This document shows, piece by piece, positions 1 to 8,756 of a stretch of 38,486 nucleotides of DNA. This stretch comes from a crenarchaeote SCGC AAA261-N23 (GTDB lineage Archaea > Thermoproteota > Thermoprotei > Gearchaeales > Gearchaeaceae), in the NCBI GenBank assembly GCA_000375685.1, contig AQVQ01000003.1, forward strand, positions 1 to 38,486. The letters are read 5' to 3'. The notes beneath the pieces were generated by a model that saw nothing but the letters and a program-made list of their open reading frames with translations, was not told the origin of the DNA and searched no databases. The translations under genes were made by a program, and so were the position numbers. Positions within the stretch are counted from its first letter, which is position 1. Each line of letters begins with the position of its first letter.

Positions 1-405
1 AACGCTTAAAGCAGAAAAAACTGAAGACAAAAATTGTGGAAGAGTAGCTAAGTAAAAAGTTGGATAATATGAAATGTAAATAAATTCAACAGTGATGCTT
101 GGAAGAAAATATTGTGTAATATTTATTATTTGCTTGTAAAAAATTAAAGGAAAATAGTACGTGATAGTTATAGGTAGAATGATAAATGCGATCGTAAAAA
201 TATAGGGGAAATAACTTTTTTTGAACAAATTAGAATAGTTCCTAATAAAGATTATAAAGGAAATCAATATCAAAATTAAAGACGATAAAGAAGTTATGCT
301 GTAAGTAAGAATGAAACCTACTCTTACAACGTTTAGACAGTAAAAGTAAGTTAACAAATGCATCAATGACAAATGCACTATGACCGTTGTATTGAAAAGC
401 TTCAT
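1..405 (-). CDS. Partial hydrophobic membrane protein, cut by window start
   Basis: This open frame is missing from the ORF track because it runs off the left edge. Reading the minus strand from the ATG at 405-403 gives 135 codons without a stop, beginning MKLFNTTVIVHLSLMHLL. At least three hydrophobic stretches are visible, for example SLSSLILILISFIIFI and FPYIFTIAFIILPITITYYF, so it is a polytopic membrane protein. I do not recognise the family. It is divergent from the prepilin peptidase-like gene at 464, with 58 bp between the two starts. A palindromic TATA box sits about 28 nt before this ATG, which supports the start. The C-terminus lies outside the window. The open frame of this length and the promoter geometry make it likely real. 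Confidence 0.6.
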   Translation of the reverse strand, partial: MKLFNTTVIVHLSLMHLLTYFYCLNVVRVGFILTYSITSLSSLILILISFIIFIRNYSNLFKKSYFPYIFTIAFIILPITITYYFPLIFYKQIINITQYFLPSITVEFIYISYYPTFYLATLPQFLSSVFSALSV

Positions 406-427
406 ATTTTAAGCTAAATATGTGTCA

Positions 428-439
428 TTTATATATAAA
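428..439. promoter_or_regulatory. Palindromic TATA box shared by divergent genes
   Basis: TTTATATATAAA is its own reverse complement. Its centre lies about 28 nt from the ATG at 405 (minus strand) and about 30 nt from the ATG at 464 (plus strand), the usual TATA-to-start distance for leaderless archaeal transcripts. No second TATA-like element is obvious in the 58-bp gap, so one element probably serves both directions. Confidence 0.6.
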
Positions 440-463
440 CTATACAACTTTATTTGATAATCC

Positions 464-1240
464 ATGAACATAGCGATCCTTGATAATATCTTAAATTTTT
501 ATAAATTTGCGGTAACACTAGCGATTTTCATTTTTGCATCCTATTTCGATTTGAAGTTCAGAGAAGTGTCTGATTTATTATGGATTTTACTAACTGTGCT
601 AACTTTGCCAGTAACCATATTTCAGGTTATTTTTATTAATACTATAAACCTCTTTTCCTTTTTGTTTATAATATTAATTAATTCAATAATAGCTGGAGTG
701 ATTTATTATTTAGCTCATTTTGGCCCAGCTGACAGTATTGCAATTATTGTTTTATCTCTAGCTTTACCTTTCCCTCCAAATTTTGGTTTCGGCACATTAC
801 TTATTAAGCCGCTTGATTATCCTTTAGCAGTTGTTTTGAACGGGATAATACTTTCAGTTTTTTATGTAATGGTTAATTTGATTAAAAATATTCGAATGTT
901 CCTTAAAGAAGGAAAATTGTTTGATGAAAATTATACCCTTAAGGATAAAATAGCCCTTTTATTCCTTTCTGAAAAGATTAAGAAAGATAAAATGGAGAGA
1001 GAGAAATTCTATATTTCCTTGATAGTTAATAGGAATGGCAATAAAAAGTTGGAACTTTTTAGAAATGTAAACGAAATGAATTTTGAAGATATTGAATCAA
1101 GAAAGGGTTATTACGAAAGTGATTACTATTGGGCTGAAAATGTTCAGCCTTTTTTGGTTTATTTAACGATTTCACTCGTTTTTACTATAATAGTTGGAGA
1201 TTTGATAACAAGTTTTGTGCTAAGTTTAATTCAATTATAA
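464..1240 (+). CDS. Prepilin peptidase-like aspartic protease (A24 family, PibD/FlaK-like)
   Basis: A 258-residue polytopic membrane protein. Family A24 enzymes remove the short positively charged class III leader from archaeal pilins and archaellins, using two aspartates at the membrane face. Here the first candidate is in SYFDLKFREVSDLLW (about residue 29), matching the D...R.(I/V).(D/N) pattern after the first membrane segment. The second is in HFGPADSIAIIVL (about residue 90), in the position of the family GxGD/GGAD motif, although this one reads GPAD. Further hydrophobic segments follow, then a soluble loop of about 75 residues (about 150-225) and a last membrane segment. The pilus locus at 11844-21914 supplies likely substrates. 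Transcription is probably leaderless from the TATA box at 428-439. The altered second motif is the main reason for caution. Confidence 0.7.
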   Translation: MNIAILDNILNFYKFAVTLAIFIFASYFDLKFREVSDLLWILLTVLTLPVTIFQVIFINTINLFSFLFIILINSIIAGVIYYLAHFGPADSIAIIVLSLALPFPPNFGFGTLLIKPLDYPLAVVLNGIILSVFYVMVNLIKNIRMFLKEGKLFDENYTLKDKIALLFLSEKIKKDKMEREKFYISLIVNRNGNKKLELFRNVNEMNFEDIESRKGYYESDYYWAENVQPFLVYLTISLVFTIIVGDLITSFVLSLIQL

Positions 1241-1271
1241 ATATTTCTACAATGAAATTGATAAAGTAAAC

Positions 1272-1583
1272 ATGGAAGGGAAGAAAATCATCGCTGTAGT
1301 TGCGGATTGGGAAGAATCTTCTAAATATATAAAAAGAGTTGTAGAGGAAGTCTCAAAAGAAACCAATACAAGCCTAGAAATAAAGAACGAAGATTGGGAT
1401 TTCTTGGTAACTTACGGCGTCAAAGATGAATATGGCGGTGTTGAAGTCCCACAGGTTTTCATACAAGATGAAAAGGATAAGATTAGATTTGTAATGGGTC
1501 GTGTACCTTTAGATGAAAACGGTAAGCCTGATTTAAAAAAAGCTAAAGAGATTTTAAAGTCTGCACTTCAATCTACTTCATAA
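1272..1583 (+). CDS. Small thioredoxin-like fold protein without CXXC (hypothetical)
   Basis: A 103-residue soluble protein that I cannot assign firmly. It starts with a short beta strand (KKIIAVVADW), has an amphipathic helix, and contains EVPQVFIQDEKDKI. The VPQVFI stretch resembles the cis-proline strand of thioredoxin-fold proteins. No cysteine is present, so it cannot be an ordinary disulfide oxidoreductase. It follows the peptidase gene by 31 bp and could be co-transcribed with it. Its last 11 bases overlap the 3' end of the convergent DNA polymerase gene. Homology is inferred from pattern only. Confidence 0.5.
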   Translation: MEGKKIIAVVADWEESSKYIKRVVEEVSKETNTSLEIKNEDWDFLVTYGVKDEYGGVEVPQVFIQDEKDKIRFVMGRVPLDENGKPDLKKAKEILKSALQSTS

Positions 1584-4158
1584 AAACTCCCAAGTTATTT
1601 GAACCAAGTATAGATTCAAAATCTATTTCTGCAGGCTCAAGCAACTGCTCTAAGCTGCTTTTCATCATTTCAACATATTTGCCGATGTCTATTTCGTCTA
1701 ATCTAGCAAGTTGTACAGGCTTAACCCCCTCTTGAGTCCTTACTTTTACATAAGCCACACTTTGCCCTGCCTTAACTTCTAAGCCAAAGTTCCTCAATTG
1801 AATTGCTGCCTTTACATGTTGCGGAGTAGTTTTTGAATAATCTTCTATACTTTTATTCATTGTTACCTTAATAGCAAGTTCTGAAAGCGAAATACGTCCT
1901 GTTTTTAATAACCTATACTGTTCGTATGTTAAATTCCTTATTTTCTCCTTTGCCTTTATAAAATCTTCAGGTTTATTCACCTCTTTAAGGATTTCCACTA
2001 TGTTGTAAAAGGTTTTTTTAACAAATTCAGGTATATGTCTTTTCTTTCCCATCAAGCCTTTTATATCAACATTGCCATTTTGCGTTACACCAAAATAGTT
2101 CTTCTTTCTTTGTGAAAATACGACGTATTTATACACTTTATCAACATCTATATCTATTTTTAATTCACTCTCAACAATATCAACGAATTTATGGAGAATT
2201 TCTTTCGGTGGATTCTTTATAAATAATGAATCAGTATCGCCATATAAGATCATTAGATTTAAGCTTCTTGCAATTTCGATGGTTTTATCAATATTGTAGC
2301 GTCCTATAGCTGTTATGCTTTCAGCCGCTGCAGGTGAATATAGATCCGATGTCTCTGCTCCTAATACACCATAAGCTGCATTTAGGATGACCTTCATTGA
2401 GGCTTGTATAACATCGTATTGGAACCTTGTTTGTGGATCTAAACTTTGATCCTTTGATTTGACTTTGTAATAACTAACCCTTAAATCCCTTAGGCTACCT
2501 ATTAAAAGACTTAAAATTCCTCTTCTTTTCTTACATACCCAATGCGAAATACCTGGTAATTTATTACTTTTACATTCTTCATGAACACAATCGATCGTTT
2601 CATATGAAATATTCCAAACTTTTATTATGGAAGGATACAGAGAAGCAAAATCAACGACTACAACATCGAAATGTATTCCTGGAATTGGATCAATTACTTT
2701 AGCGCCCTGATATTTCTTCCCTTTTATGATAGCAGTAGTAGCAAGTGTACCTTTTGCAGCTACAATCTCTTCTTTATTAGGTATAAGCTCTCCTCTATTC
2801 CTTAATTTAAAAGCTACAATACTTTTAATCCAATTTGAAACACCTATCCGTGTAACATCTTCTATAGGAAGTTTAGTTATTCGCATTAGAATTATTATCA
2901 GATTAAGGATTAGCCTATTATTGAAGTTTACCAAATTGTAAGTTATCCAAGCATCATTAAAACAATATAAAGCTAATTCATAAAGAGGTACTAAATTTAT
3001 AAAATCCTTTAGTACCTTTTTCTCGGTTCCAAGCAACGCTTTAGCTATCGAGTTTAAATCCGTTTCATCATATCTTCTTGCAAATGCATAAATCTGAATT
3101 ACTTTGTTATGAAAAAATTTATACAAATCAACATGCACCCCTGGAAGAACCATAGCAATTTCCTTACCCAATGCTATAGGTATTTTTTCCTTAGGTATGC
3201 CAAGTTTCAGAGCTCTATTATATAAATATGGCAAATCGAAATTATCACCATTGAAAGTAAAAATTATTGGATATGATGCGATTATACTAAAAGCTTTCTG
3301 CAAAAGAGCTAATTCATCATCCACAAATTCAACATCGACATCTTTAAGTTCAGCAGGCCTTTCTCCTATTTCAACGTTCCTTTTAAGTATGAGAACTTTT
3401 TTGAATCCTTCGCTTCCTACAAAAGAAATTGCGATGACTTTAGATGCTGCCTTTTTAGGTGAAGGTAAAAGAGTAGGGGATTCCATCTCAACCTCTATAT
3501 CCATTGCAGCATGTTTTATTGTATAAATAGGCTGATTCAAAATTGTAATCCACTCCTTAACTGCTTGAAGATACTCAGGATCTTCGTTTTTATAGAGCTC
3601 TTCTATTTCAGAAAATTTTACATCTTTAAAATCCCTTAAAAGCTCCCCGTTAACTATTTTATAAGGAGCGCCTGGTATAAGAGCTAAATCAAATATGTAT
3701 GATGAATGATATTTTATGTTAGCTTCCCACTTGCTCTTTAAGTATTCTCTAAGAGAATTTTTCTGTCCACCTACTGATAATGGATCTTTAGCGATTATTT
3801 TAGTTAGTTTTACCTTTTTATCAAATATAGGATGATAACGTTCAACTCTATCGAATCCAAGAAATCCTGGATGAAGAGTTATAGATGGATTATTTCTTAA
3901 ATCTTCCTCAGGAATGTCGGTATAGAAATATGGTTTATGACCAGTATTATCGTACCAATAATATACTTTGCCATCTTCAGGATTATATAGCTTAACTAAA
4001 GCTTTCCCATACTTGCCACTGTAGGTCACTGATAGTAGTATACTAGTGCTTAAGTTCTTAGGAGTTTCCGCCTCATATGCTGAAGATTCAATTCTTAATT
4101 CTTCTTGTTCAGCTTCATATTCTTCTTCAGATTCTTCTAAATGATCCAATTTTTGCAT
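1573..4158 (-). CDS. polB: Family B DNA polymerase (PolB1-like replicative polymerase)
   Basis: An 861-residue replicative DNA polymerase with a 3'-5' proofreading exonuclease. All diagnostic motifs are present in order: Exo I AMDIEVE (D220, E222), Exo II FNGDNFDLPY (about 302-311), Exo III YCFNDAW (D402), Pol A VVDFASLYPSII (D503), Pol B KVILNAAYGVLG (about 589-600), Pol C LYGDTDSLF (D641, D643), and a KKNYFGV motif at about 685. The N-terminus carries a low-complexity acidic tail of about 30 residues. The phrase WYDNTGHKPYF and the overall length fit the PolB1 group of Thermoproteota such as Sulfolobus Dpo1. I checked the usual insertion sites in Pol A and Pol C and saw no intein. It is convergent with the gene at 1272 and lies downstream of the helicase gene on the same strand. 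Confidence 0.96.
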   Translation of the reverse strand: MQKLDHLEESEEEYEAEQEELRIESSAYEAETPKNLSTSILLSVTYSGKYGKALVKLYNPEDGKVYYWYDNTGHKPYFYTDIPEEDLRNNPSITLHPGFLGFDRVERYHPIFDKKVKLTKIIAKDPLSVGGQKNSLREYLKSKWEANIKYHSSYIFDLALIPGAPYKIVNGELLRDFKDVKFSEIEELYKNEDPEYLQAVKEWITILNQPIYTIKHAAMDIEVEMESPTLLPSPKKAASKVIAISFVGSEGFKKVLILKRNVEIGERPAELKDVDVEFVDDELALLQKAFSIIASYPIIFTFNGDNFDLPYLYNRALKLGIPKEKIPIALGKEIAMVLPGVHVDLYKFFHNKVIQIYAFARRYDETDLNSIAKALLGTEKKVLKDFINLVPLYELALYCFNDAWITYNLVNFNNRLILNLIIILMRITKLPIEDVTRIGVSNWIKSIVAFKLRNRGELIPNKEEIVAAKGTLATTAIIKGKKYQGAKVIDPIPGIHFDVVVVDFASLYPSIIKVWNISYETIDCVHEECKSNKLPGISHWVCKKRRGILSLLIGSLRDLRVSYYKVKSKDQSLDPQTRFQYDVIQASMKVILNAAYGVLGAETSDLYSPAAAESITAIGRYNIDKTIEIARSLNLMILYGDTDSLFIKNPPKEILHKFVDIVESELKIDIDVDKVYKYVVFSQRKKNYFGVTQNGNVDIKGLMGKKRHIPEFVKKTFYNIVEILKEVNKPEDFIKAKEKIRNLTYEQYRLLKTGRISLSELAIKVTMNKSIEDYSKTTPQHVKAAIQLRNFGLEVKAGQSVAYVKVRTQEGVKPVQLARLDEIDIGKYVEMMKSSLEQLLEPAEIDFESILGSNNLGVFMK

Positions 4159-4196
4159 AATAATAAAGACTAAAATAGATTACTTCTAAGAATATA

Positions 4197-6035
4197 TTAA
4201 CTTAACTTATTATGCTTATTTATTATTCTCTTAAGTTTTCCGAAATTCCAAGCAATTGCGACTTTCTTCTCTTTATACCACCACGGTAAATAATTCATTA
4301 CATATTCTTCACTGAATCTTGAATCCAAAAAAATTACTATCCCACTATCTGAAGGGCCTCGAAATGCTCTTCCTAAAGATTGAATAGCCTTTCTCACAGC
4401 AGGCAATACAGAACCGTACAACCAGCCTTTGAGTGGAAATAAATTATCGTAATATTCTATACGCTCATTCAGTGAAGGCGAAGGAGGATCATAAGCTAAC
4501 CCTACTACTGCAACCACATCAATTATTCCAGGATAAAAATCTTCTCCTTCTGAAAACTTCCCTCCTTGAACAGCCAAAAGAACTTTATTTTTTCCCTCTT
4601 TGAATTCAGTCATTATTTTTTCTTCTTCATGTTCACCCATGTTTTTTTGCTCAATATACAGTGTTTTCTTTACTTTATTCATGAGATCCGATTTCAGGAT
4701 GGATTCTAAAACATTGTATGAAGGAAAAAATATTATTGTGTTTTTCTTTGAAGCTTCAATTATTTCACAGACCATTTCACAGTATTTATTAAACGTTTCA
4801 TCATTCCTTTCCACATATCTTGTACTTGTAGAAACTTCGAAAATGCTAAATATTTTACTTTCCTTAAAAGGATTTGCTTCAATTATATCTACATCTTTAA
4901 TATTAAGCATTTTTATGAAAAAGTCGTGTGGCTTTATAGTTGCTGAAACAAATATTTTAGAGGTAAAAGGCTTGAATATTGTCTCAAAGTAATTTGAAAA
5001 ATCCAACGTTAATAAGCGAACAATCAAGGATCCATTTTTTCTTTCAATTAATATTTTAGAGCTTGAGTTTAAGTATGCTAAATTTCTAATAAAGTTATAT
5101 AGATTATATAAAATATTGGATAAATTCTTTTGATCTTTAGCTATTAAATTTATTATTTCTTTATTCATAATTTTTAATAATTCATGAAACTCAACCTTCC
5201 CACCAAATGTTTCTATAAATTCTGAAAAAGTTAGCTTCAAACGATTTTTTGATGACTGTTCTTCAAAAAATTTTATGATAAAATAAGTAAAGTCTCTTAA
5301 TTCTGTATTAATCAACTTATCTACAATTTTGCTTATCTCACCAATATCTACATCCTGATTGAAGAGATTGCTTACAAAATCTAGAATATTATGTGCCTCA
5401 TCGATTACTAGTATTTTAGTTTCGTATTTTCTGTTTAATATATTAAAGTCAAGCAGAATGTCTGGGGATAAAAAGTAATTATAGGTAGATAATATAACTT
5501 TAGCTTTACTAATCAGAACTCTTTGGATTTCATAAGGGCAACAACTAACATTTATACCTAGATCACGTATTGTTGATCCAAGCATTGGAAAATATATTGT
5601 TTCTATATTGAGAAATTTTTGTTTTATTTTAAAAAAATTTTTAAAATATATACATTTATTATTAGAAATTAACATATTACACATACTGTTAAAGCTACCA
5701 TGATCATAGATGTTTAATCTAAGTAAATTTTCATTAACACAACTATCTTTTTTGTTTTTTATTGAAATAGCAGGTATTGGAAATTTAGATGATATCAATA
5801 GAATTTCATCTTCGACCCTTTTTACCTCTCTGTTTGTCCTTGTAAGATAAAACACAATACCGTTTTCATGTATAAAAGGTAAAGTTGATATTAGTACTGC
5901 TAAGGTTTTGCCAAATCCATTTGGAGCATCTACTATCGCATTCCTTTTATTCTGTATAGCTGTATAAACTTTGCTTACTATTTCAAACTGCTTTGGCCTG
6001 AAATCATCATAGGGCAAGTACTTTTTAAAGTCCAA
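4197..6035 (-). CDS. xpd: XPD/Rad3-family superfamily 2 DNA helicase
   Basis: A 612-residue ATP-dependent 5'-3' helicase of the XPD/DinG type. Walker A is APNGFGKT (about 37-44), the DEAH box is VIDEAHNI (about 210-217), and motif VI is QSLGRAFRG near residue 560. Between motifs I and II lie cysteines at about 99, 119, 128 and 165/166, the place where XPD carries its 4Fe-4S cluster. Their spacing is wider than in textbook XPD, so cluster binding is an inference. FSEGEDFYPG before motif VI is typical of the family. The start is TTG at 6035, the first usable start after an in-frame stop; an ATG at 6040 is out of frame. The gene is divergent from the UbiD-like gene with only 32 bp between starts. 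Confidence 0.92.
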   Translation of the reverse strand: MDFKKYLPYDDFRPKQFEIVSKVYTAIQNKRNAIVDAPNGFGKTLAVLISTLPFIHENGIVFYLTRTNREVKRVEDEILLISSKFPIPAISIKNKKDSCVNENLLRLNIYDHGSFNSMCNMLISNNKCIYFKNFFKIKQKFLNIETIYFPMLGSTIRDLGINVSCCPYEIQRVLISKAKVILSTYNYFLSPDILLDFNILNRKYETKILVIDEAHNILDFVSNLFNQDVDIGEISKIVDKLINTELRDFTYFIIKFFEEQSSKNRLKLTFSEFIETFGGKVEFHELLKIMNKEIINLIAKDQKNLSNILYNLYNFIRNLAYLNSSSKILIERKNGSLIVRLLTLDFSNYFETIFKPFTSKIFVSATIKPHDFFIKMLNIKDVDIIEANPFKESKIFSIFEVSTSTRYVERNDETFNKYCEMVCEIIEASKKNTIIFFPSYNVLESILKSDLMNKVKKTLYIEQKNMGEHEEEKIMTEFKEGKNKVLLAVQGGKFSEGEDFYPGIIDVVAVVGLAYDPPSPSLNERIEYYDNLFPLKGWLYGSVLPAVRKAIQSLGRAFRGPSDSGIVIFLDSRFSEEYVMNYLPWWYKEKKVAIAWNFGKLKRIINKHNKLS

Positions 6036-6037
6036 CT

Positions 6038-6065
6038 CATAAATACTTAGTTTTTAACTATAAAA
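6038..6065. promoter_or_regulatory. Two interleaved divergent TATA-like elements
   Basis: The 32-bp gap between the XPD start (6035, minus) and the UbiD start (6068, plus) holds CATAAATACT near 6038-6047 and CTATAAAA near 6058-6065. The first is about 25-30 nt before the plus-strand GTG. The second, read on the minus strand as TTTTATAG, is about 27 nt before the minus-strand TTG. Each box thus sits almost on the other gene's first codon, so the two initiation complexes may exclude each other. Confidence 0.45.
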
Positions 6066-6067
6066 TC

Positions 6068-7411
6068 GTGGAATACACAAATAATTTAAAGAGTTATCTT
6101 AATCAAGTAAAAAAAGAGATTGTAACTATCAAAGCAAGTATAAAAAAAGATTATGAAATATCCGCCGTATTAAAGAAACTCGATGATGGACCAATAGTTT
6201 TATTTGAAAACGTAGAAGGATATAAATTAAAAGTTGTGGGAAATCTATGCTCTAAAAGGCAAAGATTATTAGAATCATTTGGAGCTAATGATAAAAACTA
6301 CCATGATAAAATTTACAGCGCGATTGAAAATCCTTTACCCTGTGATTTAATAAGCGGACCCTATTTTAAACCCGACCCCAACATGAGAATATCCGACTTA
6401 CCGATTCCAAAGCATTATGAGAGTGAGAAAAGCGATTATATAACATCAGGAATTGTAATAGGAAGGTTAGAAGAAGAAAAGATTCAGAATTCATCTGTTC
6501 ATAGACTTATGAAAATAGATGATGAGACTTTTGGAATAAGGGTTGTTCCTAGACATCTTTATTCAATGATCCAAGAATCAAAGAAAAAAGGTAAAGTATT
6601 AAACATAGCTATATGTATAGGAGCCCACCCAGCTGTATATCTTTCCGCAGGTTTATCTCCAAGGTATGGATATGATCATATTCATGTAGCAAATAGGTTG
6701 TTAAATGGTTCTCTTCATCAATTTAAATGTGCAAACGGAGTTTATGCATTAAGTGAAAGTGAAATAATAATGGAAGGTTACATTGATCCGTCAGAAGAAC
6801 TTGAAGAAGGTCCTTTTACAGATCTCACTGGAACTCCGGATATCATAAGAAAGCAGCCTGTTGTTCATATTACTAAAATTTACGTAAATAAAGATTCAAT
6901 CTACCAAGATATTCTTCCTGCAGGGAACGAGCATTATCTGCTAATGGGATTAGGTAGAGAAGTGCTAATTCATAGATATGTCGAAAGAATAACACCTTTC
7001 GTTAGAAAGGTAAGGCTCATAAAAGGAGGCTGTGGCTGGCTCATTGCAGTAGTATCTGTTAGGAAAATCAGGGAAGGAGATGCAAAAAACGTAATAGCAG
7101 CGTGTTTTGCAGCACATCCTTCATTGAAAATTGCTATAGTCGTAGATGAGGATATAGATCCAGATAATCCTGAAGAAGTACATTGGGCCTTGGCTACAAG
7201 GTTAAATCCATCAAAGGGGATAATAGTAATTAACGATGCTACTGTTTCATCATTGGATCCCTCTGCAGACCAAGATCTTGCTTTAGGAAGTAAGCTGGGA
7301 ATCGATGCCACAATTAGCTTCAAAAAACCAATTAGTAAGTATATGAGATCAAAAATCCCTGTAAATGAAGATAGATTGAATGAGATCTTGAAATATATCC
7401 AGCCTTACTAA
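6068..7411 (+). CDS. UbiD-family prenylated-FMN decarboxylase, possibly anhydromevalonate phosphate decarboxylase
   Basis: A 447-residue UbiD-family protein; the family decarboxylates unsaturated or aromatic acids with prenylated FMN. Family signatures are RLMKIDDETFGIRVVPRHL (middle), IGAHPAVYLSAG (about 186-196) and EEGPFTDLTGTPD (about 252-264), the last being the typical E.GP..(E/D).TG stretch near the cofactor-binding glutamate. Most archaea without a classical mevalonate pathway use a UbiD homologue of about this size, described from Aeropyrum pernix, to decarboxylate trans-anhydromevalonate phosphate on the way to isoprenoids. That is the most probable role here but is not proven by the sequence. 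The other enzymes of that route are not in the window. The start is GTG at 6068, supported by a TATA-like box about 25 nt upstream. Confidence 0.85.
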   Translation: MEYTNNLKSYLNQVKKEIVTIKASIKKDYEISAVLKKLDDGPIVLFENVEGYKLKVVGNLCSKRQRLLESFGANDKNYHDKIYSAIENPLPCDLISGPYFKPDPNMRISDLPIPKHYESEKSDYITSGIVIGRLEEEKIQNSSVHRLMKIDDETFGIRVVPRHLYSMIQESKKKGKVLNIAICIGAHPAVYLSAGLSPRYGYDHIHVANRLLNGSLHQFKCANGVYALSESEIIMEGYIDPSEELEEGPFTDLTGTPDIIRKQPVVHITKIYVNKDSIYQDILPAGNEHYLLMGLGREVLIHRYVERITPFVRKVRLIKGGCGWLIAVVSVRKIREGDAKNVIAACFAAHPSLKIAIVVDEDIDPDNPEEVHWALATRLNPSKGIIVINDATVSSLDPSADQDLALGSKLGIDATISFKKPISKYMRSKIPVNEDRLNEILKYIQPY

Positions 7412-7493
7412 AAAATAAATATTTCATTAGTTTGTGAGATAGATTTTTATTTAGCTAAGATGATTAAAAATAAACTTCTGAAAAGAGACATAT

Positions 7494-8756
7494 TCAGTAA
7501 ATAGATTCTTCAAAAATTTCATAATTTTCTAGTATTTTTTTGCCCACTTCAGCAACTTTTGTTCTATGTTCTTTTTCAGTATATATTCTAAAAATGTTAA
7601 TAACTGGTTTAAGTTCCCTTATCCAGCTACTAACTTCTGATAATTTATAAACTCTTTTATCTCCGTCATTTTTTACTACAGGAATCTCGTAAGGGTCATG
7701 GGTATAGGCATTATGATAAGGAACCGAAGGTAAAGAAGATAAATCGAATTCTATGTTTTCTTTATCTATGCCTACTCTCTTTGAAATGTCTTCCTTAATC
7801 TCATTTAATATCTTATTTAAATTCTCTTGAATAATGTTGCCAACTATTTTTACTTCAAGAGCGCATTTTATTAAATTTCTGCTTTCTATTCTTGATAAAT
7901 ATTTACTACCTTGTTTGCTTTGAGAAATAAGATGCCATAATTTAAAATCGTCCAGATTGAGATATTCATCCACATTAAATTTGTTTAAAAATCCAAACTC
8001 ATCAAGTGTAAATCGGATAGCCTTCAATAAAAGGATTTGAGCTGCTCTCAATGTTTTATGAAAATATATAGCTTCAAAACTCTTTATTCGGCTCAAAATA
8101 AAAATCTCAAAAGTATATAGTGCAGTCATGTTGACTGATAATTCATCATTCCATATTTCCATTGTTGTAACAAGTCTTTCTATATCTATGTTTCCATATC
8201 CTGCTCCACTATGGAAATTATCCCTTTTTATAAAATCAAGCTTATCTGCATCTAATCCGCTTTTAATGATTTGACCTAAATATTTCTTTACAGATTTTGC
8301 CTCCCCAGTTATAATCTCTCCAATTTCTTTTGGATTTATTCCTGCATCTTTAAGCTTGTCTGCGACTTCACTTCTTATTATAATTTCTTTTCCTACATGT
8401 TCATGATCGAGTTTGAAATTTTCAAGCAAAATAGGTTCAAATAAATGGGAAAAAGGTCCATGACCGATATCGTGCAATAACGAAGAAAACCTTATTTTTT
8501 TACTTTCTTCATAACTAACTTCAATAGGCAAGCTAGATAGATATAAGTTTGCTAAGTGCATAGCACCTAGACAGTGTTCAAATCTAGTATGAACTGCTGC
8601 AGGATAAACTATATCAGCAAGAGGTAATTGTCTAACTCTGTGAAGGCGTTGAAATGCCTTAGTATCTATTGCCTCTTTTTCTTCTTCGGTTATATGTATA
8701 TATCCGTAAATTGGATCTTTGATAAACCCCCAATACTTCAGCTGAAAATTAATCAT
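7494..8756 (-). CDS. HD-domain phosphohydrolase, SAMHD1/dNTPase-like
   Basis: A 420-residue metal-dependent phosphohydrolase. The HD motif is complete: HTRFEHCLGAMHLA (H56, H61), LLHDIGHGPFSHLFE (H95-D96) and GLDADKLDFIKRD (D169/D171), the latter matching the D.D..D...RD segment of SAMHD1-type dNTP triphosphohydrolases. The family splits dNTPs into nucleoside and triphosphate, limiting the dNTP pool. Its ATG overlaps the stop codon of thymidylate kinase by 4 bp, so the two are translationally coupled. That makes a role in dNTP balance plausible. Substrate and any allosteric control are unknown. It is the last gene of the three-gene minus-strand operon. Confidence 0.85.
   Translation of the reverse strand: MINFQLKYWGFIKDPIYGYIHITEEEKEAIDTKAFQRLHRVRQLPLADIVYPAAVHTRFEHCLGAMHLANLYLSSLPIEVSYEESKKIRFSSLLHDIGHGPFSHLFEPILLENFKLDHEHVGKEIIIRSEVADKLKDAGINPKEIGEIITGEAKSVKKYLGQIIKSGLDADKLDFIKRDNFHSGAGYGNIDIERLVTTMEIWNDELSVNMTALYTFEIFILSRIKSFEAIYFHKTLRAAQILLLKAIRFTLDEFGFLNKFNVDEYLNLDDFKLWHLISQSKQGSKYLSRIESRNLIKCALEVKIVGNIIQENLNKILNEIKEDISKRVGIDKENIEFDLSSLPSVPYHNAYTHDPYEIPVVKNDGDKRVYKLSEVSSWIRELKPVINIFRIYTEKEHRTKVAEVGKKILENYEIFEESIY

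Noticed and set aside
1573-4158. Intein in DNA polymerase B
   Set aside because: Motifs A, B and C are uninterrupted and the total length is normal.
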